Below are positions 59,311 through 64,000 of a stretch of 64,000 bases of DNA, one piece after another. The position numbers were made by a program, and so were the translations under genes. Below the pieces are notes generated by a model, which searched no databases, was not told the origin of the DNA, and was given only the letters and a program-made list of their open reading frames with translations. The number at the start of each line of letters is the position of its first letter. The first letter of the stretch is position 1. The stretch comes from Bacillota bacterium (GTDB lineage: Bacteria > Bacillota > Sulfobacillia > Sulfobacillales > Sulfobacillaceae), in contig JAKADO010000003.1 of NCBI GenBank assembly GCA_021820485.1, forward strand, positions 1 to 64,000, in the 5' to 3' direction.

Positions 59311-60192
59311 CTAATGATTGGGGTCAAATACATCGCGAATCCCGTCGCCAAATGTATTGAAACCCAAGACCGCCAGGAAGATGACGGCGCCCGGGAATAA
59401 AGACATCCAGGGAGCCAAGCTTAAGTACTCCGCCCCACTCTGCAGCATCTCACCCCAATTCGGCGTGGGCGGCGGCGGCCCCAATCCTAGGAATGACAAG
59501 CTGGCCACAGCCAAGAGGGCGCTTCCGATATTGAGCGTCGCCACCACAATTATGGGGGTTGCGGCGTTAATTAGGATGTGCCGAAACATGATCCGCCAGG
59601 GTGACGCGCCCAGACACCGTGAGGCTTCTACATATTCGTGGCTTTTTACTTCCAGAACCTGGCCGCGCGTAATGCGGGCAAATTGCGGGATGGTCACCAC
59701 CCCAAGCGCCAGAATCGCATGGAACAGCGAAGGGCCTAGAATCCACGCCATGGCCATCGCCAACACCAGCCCGGGGAATGCGAGTCCGGCGTCGACGATG
59801 CGCATGATGACCTCATCCAAGACGCCGCCGTAATAGCCTGAGACAGCCCCCAGCGGAACACCGACGACCAGTCCAACGACCACAATCATCACGGCTGAGA
59901 GCAAACTGCCGCGCGTACCCCAGATGATGCGTGACAGAATGTCGCGCCCCAGTTCGTCAGTTCCGAGCAGATGCTGGGCGCTGGGCGCGTGGAAGGCTTG
60001 GGAAAAGTGGGAGGCATAGGGCGAGTACGGCGAAATGACGGGAGCGAGAATTGCCACCGCCACATAGAGGGCGATCACAGCCATGCCTGCGACCGCCAAT
60101 CGGTTGCGGGTAAATCGGCGCCAGGCCCGCCTTCGATTGTTTAAGGGGACAACGACCTCCTCAACGGCCGGTTCCGGCACAATTACCGCCAT
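59311..60192 (-). CDS. Peptide ABC transporter permease, DppC-like
   Basis: N-terminal RRAWRRFTRNRLAVAGMAVI; HLLGTDELGRDILSRIIWGTRGSLL; LGASPWRIMFRHILINA; start corrected from 60336. Confidence 0.92.
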   Translation of the reverse strand: MAVIVPEPAVEEVVVPLNNRRRAWRRFTRNRLAVAGMAVIALYVAVAILAPVISPYSPYASHFSQAFHAPSAQHLLGTDELGRDILSRIIWGTRGSLLSAVMIVVVGLVVGVPLGAVSGYYGGVLDEVIMRIVDAGLAFPGLVLAMAMAWILGPSLFHAILALGVVTIPQFARITRGQVLEVKSHEYVEASRCLGASPWRIMFRHILINAATPIIVVATLNIGSALLAVASLSFLGLGPPPPTPNWGEMLQSGAEYLSLAPWMSLFPGAVIFLAVLGFNTFGDGIRDVFDPNH

Positions 60193-60205
60193 TCTCCATC
60201 CCCTC

Positions 60206-61150
60206 CTAGTTGTATCGAATCCGTGGGTCGAGCGCGGCATAGCACAGGTCCACGACCAAGTTGGCCAAGAGCACGACCAAAGCCATAAACAGCACAGAGC
60301 CTTGCAGCACGGGATAATCGCGGTTGAAGATCGCATCCACGACTAATTGGCCCATCCCCGGCAAGGAGAAAATCGACTCGGTGATCACCACGCCCCCGAG
60401 CAATCCTCCCACCTGCAGACCCACTACCGTGACAACGGGAATCAGCGCGTTCTTCAGCCCATGGCGCATAACCACCGCCCATTCGCGCACCCCTTTGGCG
60501 CGTGCAACTTGGATATAGAGGCGCCGCATCACTTCCATGAGCTCTCCGCGCAAGACCCGCGAGGTAACAGCCACCAAGGGAAGGGCCAAGACCACAACCG
60601 GCAAGACCACATGCCAGAGGTTTTGGCCGATGCCCTGGTTAACTGGAACCCACCCCAACGAAGGAAACCAGTGCAGAGAGACGGCAAAGAAGTATACCAG
60701 GAGCAACGCCAACCAGAAGTTGGGCACCGCCGCTCCGACGAGGGCCAGCAGGCGAGACACGCTGTCAATCCACGAGTTCGGTCGGTAGGCAGCCAGAATT
60801 CCTGCCGGAAGTGCAACGACGAGCGAGACCAATACAGCCAGGAAGGCGAGTTCAAAGGTGACCGGAAGCCGTGTGACAATCAGGGACGAGACTGTTTGGT
60901 GATCCAACAGCGACGTGCCCAAATTTCCTTCAACCACCTGCTTCAGGTACACCAGAAACTGCACGACAACGGGACGATCAAGCCCCATTTTCTGATCCAG
61001 CAGCTTCACCGCTTGAGGGGAAGCCTGCTCCCCCAGGATGGTGTATGCGGGGTTTCCCGGCGCGATGTGAATTAGGCTGAAGGTGACCAAAAGCACAAGG
61101 AACGCCACCGGAATCACATTGACAACCCGTCGCAGAATGAATCTCGCCAT
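60206..61150 (-). CDS. Peptide ABC transporter permease, DppB-like
   Basis: ARFILRRVVNVIPVAFLVLLVTFSLIHIAPGNPA; ARAKGVREWAVVMRHGLKNALIPVVT; GLLGGVVITESIFSLPGMGQLVVDAI. Confidence 0.94.
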   Translation of the reverse strand: MARFILRRVVNVIPVAFLVLLVTFSLIHIAPGNPAYTILGEQASPQAVKLLDQKMGLDRPVVVQFLVYLKQVVEGNLGTSLLDHQTVSSLIVTRLPVTFELAFLAVLVSLVVALPAGILAAYRPNSWIDSVSRLLALVGAAVPNFWLALLLVYFFAVSLHWFPSLGWVPVNQGIGQNLWHVVLPVVVLALPLVAVTSRVLRGELMEVMRRLYIQVARAKGVREWAVVMRHGLKNALIPVVTVVGLQVGGLLGGVVITESIFSLPGMGQLVVDAIFNRDYPVLQGSVLFMALVVLLANLVVDLCYAALDPRIRYN

Positions 61151-61158
61151 GGCCCCTC

Positions 61159-62712
61159 CTATTTCAGCCAGACATTGGTGAAGCGCATGAGGTCATCGGG
61201 ATACGCCTTGTACCCTTGAACATTGGTCGACCAGGCTTGGATCACTGGAGTGTAGGCAATAAAGATGTAGGGAGCCTGCTGCAGCACAATCTTGGCTGCC
61301 TGGTCGTAATACGTCTTGCGAGCCGCCTGCGACGTAGCCTCGCGGGCCTGAGCCAACAATTGGTTGACCTGGGGATTGGAGTAGCGGGGATCGTTGAAGC
61401 TTCCTCCGGTGGTGTCGAAGGCGTAGGTGTTCTGATCTGGGTCGGGCCGTCCGCTCCATCCCAGCAAGTCCGCTTGATAGTTCCCATTGATGGCATCCGT
61501 TAGAAGGGTCGTAAAGTCAACCGGCTCGATGTGCATGGTGATGCCAACCTTCGCCAACTGACTTTGAATCGCCTCCATTTCCTGAACAGTCACAGGGTCG
61601 TTGTTGCCTAGGAGCGTAAACGAGAAGCCGTTCGGGTTGCCGGCAGCCTGGAGCTGCTGCTTCGCCAACGCATCGGAGAAGGGCACTTTGAGGCTCGGAT
61701 CATAGGCCCAGGACGAAGGCGGGAACTGACTGTAGGCCGGAACCGTGTGGCCGAAGTATATGAGTTTAATCAGCGCCTCGCGGTTAATGGCGTAATTGAT
61801 TGCCTCGCGGTTGTGCACGTTGTTCAGCGGCGACTTGGTGGTGTTGAGCTCCATATCGGCGTATCCGAGCCCGGTCATCTGCGTGTATTGAATGGAGGTG
61901 TTGGACGACAACTGGCTCACGTCCTGGTATGGCACGCTATCGATGAGATTGACCTGTCCCGTGATGAGCGCGTTGTACTCCTGTTGCGGGTTGGTGATGG
62001 GCGTATAGACAATCTTGTCGAGATAGGGCTTGCCCTTTTGCCAGTAGTTCGGGTTCCGCTTCAACACCAAGTGGTCATTCTTGATCCAAGACACAAACTC
62101 AAAGGGGCCTGTCCCCACCGGATGCAGTCCGTACGCGCTTCCCCACTTCTGCATGGCGGCCGGCGACGAAATCATTCCGGTCCGTCCGGTCAGGAGCGAC
62201 AGGAAGGCGGCGAACGGCGCCTTTAAGTTCACCACCACTTCATACGAGTTGGGTGTTTGCAAGCTCGATACCAGCTTCAAGTTGCTGAGTCGTGGCGACG
62301 CGTTGGCTGGGTTCATTTCCCACTTCCAATTGTAGACCACCGCTTGCGCGTTGAAGGGCGTGCCGTCTTGGAACTTCACCCCGTGCCGCAAATACAGGGT
62401 GTAGGTCTTGCCGCTGTTGGTGATGGTCCAATGGGTGACGAGATTGGGCTCGACTTGCATGGACGGCGACAGCTTCAGCAACGGATCGAAAATGTTGATG
62501 TAGACCTGGCGGTCTATCAACGCCGAAGACATGGCCGGGTCGAGGGTGACGAAATCGGAATCAATCCCAACGTTCAAGGTGCCCCCAATTTTGGGACCGC
62601 TCTGGGTCGACCCGGTTCCGGACGTGCTGGGGGTGCTGGTGGCTCCACACCCTGCCAGCGCGGCCACCAAAGCTGCTGATGACAGCACGGTCACGGTCTT
62701 CTTACCCCACAT
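61159..62712 (-). CDS. Peptide ABC transporter substrate-binding lipoprotein (family 5)
   Basis: Lipobox LAALAGCG; GGTLNVGIDSDFVTLDPAMSSALIDRQVYINIFDPLLKL; VKFQDGTPFNAQAVVYNW. Confidence 0.94.
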   Translation of the reverse strand: MWGKKTVTVLSSAALVAALAGCGATSTPSTSGTGSTQSGPKIGGTLNVGIDSDFVTLDPAMSSALIDRQVYINIFDPLLKLSPSMQVEPNLVTHWTITNSGKTYTLYLRHGVKFQDGTPFNAQAVVYNWKWEMNPANASPRLSNLKLVSSLQTPNSYEVVVNLKAPFAAFLSLLTGRTGMISSPAAMQKWGSAYGLHPVGTGPFEFVSWIKNDHLVLKRNPNYWQKGKPYLDKIVYTPITNPQQEYNALITGQVNLIDSVPYQDVSQLSSNTSIQYTQMTGLGYADMELNTTKSPLNNVHNREAINYAINREALIKLIYFGHTVPAYSQFPPSSWAYDPSLKVPFSDALAKQQLQAAGNPNGFSFTLLGNNDPVTVQEMEAIQSQLAKVGITMHIEPVDFTTLLTDAINGNYQADLLGWSGRPDPDQNTYAFDTTGGSFNDPRYSNPQVNQLLAQAREATSQAARKTYYDQAAKIVLQQAPYIFIAYTPVIQAWSTNVQGYKAYPDDLMRFTNVWLK

Positions 62713-62781
62713 AAGAATCCTCCTCTATATTGTTCATCTGGTTCACGCGTCACAAAGCATGGTCAGCCTTAAAAAGTCGCA

Positions 62782-63465
62782 TTACGAATCCAACGCTCCT
62801 CGAAGACGCCCCATAAGTCCTTCGCGAGTCTTTCGGACGTGGTTCCTCGCGCATTGCTCGGCGAGGTCTGGATCCCGCATTTGTATGGCCTCGTAAATGG
62901 GTCGATGCTCCGGAACCGATGTTAAGACGCGTTTCTTGGCTACCCAGTCCAAGGACACCATGCGGGTCCGAAATCCCTCGAGGCTTTTGAGCGTTTGGAT
63001 GAGATAGGGGTTTCCTGAAAGCTCTGCGATCGTGTCATGGAAGAGTGAATGAGCTTGGTCAAAAGTCACCACGTCATCCACTTCATGTTCCATGACCCGG
63101 AGGCTTTGACCCAACCGCTCCAACAAGTCAGGCCGCTGATGCCCGGCCGCCAGACGAGCCGCCAAACCCTCCAACGCTTCGCGAAGAATGTAGGCATGTT
63201 CGATATTTTCGACGGACAATCGCGCCACAATCAATCCACGAGAACCGTCCGCCGTGACCAAGCCATCCGTCACAAGCCGTTTCAGCGCCTCCCGCACCGG
63301 AGTGCGGGACACCGCCATTTGTTGAGCCACCGAACTCTCCACCAGACGCGTTCCTGGAGACAAGTCGCCATCCAAGATCGCCTGCCGGAGTCGCCGATAG
63401 ACTTCCTCGCCCGTACTTGTGATGGTTACGGGTTGCAAGATGTTGTCCGTTGAATGCTGCTCCAA
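62782..63465 (-). CDS. GntR-family (FCD/FadR subfamily) transcriptional regulator
   Basis: EEVYRRLRQAILDGDLSPGTRLVESSVAQQMAVSRTPVREALKRLVTDGLV wHTH; FCD-like C-terminus; TTG start inferred. Confidence 0.9.
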   Translation of the reverse strand: MEQHSTDNILQPVTITSTGEEVYRRLRQAILDGDLSPGTRLVESSVAQQMAVSRTPVREALKRLVTDGLVTADGSRGLIVARLSVENIEHAYILREALEGLAARLAAGHQRPDLLERLGQSLRVMEHEVDDVVTFDQAHSLFHDTIAELSGNPYLIQTLKSLEGFRTRMVSLDWVAKKRVLTSVPEHRPIYEAIQMRDPDLAEQCARNHVRKTREGLMGRLRGALDS

Positions 63466-63540
63466 TGTCGTCCCCCCGTTAGAAGCGAATAGTTCGACGC
63501 CTCCATCAAATTTCCTGCTTATTGACCAATAATTCTGATC

Positions 63541-63557
63541 TTGTATACCGTATACGA
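63541..63557. promoter_or_regulatory. Candidate GntR/FCD operator
   Basis: TTGTATACCGTATACGA with two GTATAC elements, about 75 nt upstream of the gntR start. Confidence 0.5.
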
Positions 63558-63634
63558 TTGCCGATATTTCCGACATTTTTCGACACGCGCCAGCATTATC
63601 CGACATGAATGAATGGCTAAGACCCCCAAGAGGC

Positions 63635-63640
63635 TATAAT
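63635..63640 (+). promoter_or_regulatory. -10 element for the histidine phosphatase gene
   Basis: TATAAT 24 nt upstream of ATG with AGGGGGAAA RBS; -35 not clear. Confidence 0.5.
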
Positions 63641-63663
63641 GTCAGCATAAAGGGGGAAAAGCT

Positions 63664-64000
63664 ATGCAGGTTCTTCTAGTGCGCCACGGAGAAAGCGAGG
63701 CCAATCATCGAAACATGATTGTGTCTCAGCAGGGGGACCCTGCGCTGACCGAGCACGGGTGGCGGGAAGCTCGAGAGACCGCCAAACACTGGGAACTCCA
63801 CCCTATCCAAGCGGTATACTCCAGTCCCCTGTTGCGGACGCGTCAGACCGCCTCCGCCTTTCTTAAGAAAGGCATGGAGGTTATCGTCGATGACAGGCTC
63901 CACGAAATCGCGCTGGGCCGATGGGATGGCATGACCATCGAAGCGATCGAGGCGGCGGACCACGAGCGCTATCACCAATGGAAGCAAGACCCGGAGATGG
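63664..64000 (+). CDS. Histidine phosphatase (phosphoglycerate mutase-like) family protein, 3' truncated by the window
   Basis: Not in the ORF track (runs off the end); translated: MQVLLVRHGESEANHRNMIVSQQGDPALTEHGWREARETAKHWELHPIQAVYSSPLLRTRQTA... Confidence 0.92.
   Translation, partial: MQVLLVRHGESEANHRNMIVSQQGDPALTEHGWREARETAKHWELHPIQAVYSSPLLRTRQTASAFLKKGMEVIVDDRLHEIALGRWDGMTIEAIEAADHERYHQWKQDPEM

Overview
The window is a gene-dense chromosomal segment from a Gram-positive, probably spore-forming bacterium. A Sulfobacillus-like Firmicute is my inference from CotF-like coat proteins, a possible SASP, TTG/GTG starts, strong GGAGG ribosome-binding sites and sulfur genes. I saw no tRNA, rRNA, CRISPR array, transposase or phage gene. 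Main blocks: (1) 0-7 kb, a tight glycolytic operon gap-pgk-tpiA-gpmI-eno plus a HAD hydrolase; (2) 7-14 kb, phoP-phoR-pstS-pstC-pstA-pstB, with an EAL-domain protein between pstB and phoU; (3) 14-19 kb, a translationally coupled cluster Nudix-GNAT-NSAR/MenC-like-M20 peptidase-hydroxyacid dehydrogenase-(P-loop/Asp23-like fusion), resembling the D-to-L amino acid conversion pathway via N-succinyl intermediates; (4) 19-43 kb, mostly housekeeping genes (S9 peptidase, APC permease, LytS/LytTR-type pair, moaD/moaE, lgt, hemL, ychF, ppaX, glnA) with some unusual proteins: a PRK06851-like protein that has apparently lost both P-loops, and a stand-alone Cas4-like nuclease; (5) 51-56.4 kb, a persulfide/sulfide module (CoA-disulfide reductase-rhodanese, DUF1641-like repeat protein, SQR-like flavoprotein, TusA, DsrE), with similar C-tract/G-tract palindromes upstream of three transcription units and a possible structured leader before an 81-aa orphan ORF; (6) 57-64 kb, gamma-glutamyltransferase with a partial peptide ABC transporter and a GntR regulator. 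The most interesting candidates are the sulfur module with its shared palindromes and orphan leader-ORF, the P-loop/Asp23 fusion in the NSAR cluster, and the double pseudo-P-loop protein. All family assignments come from reading the sequences by eye; no database search was run.
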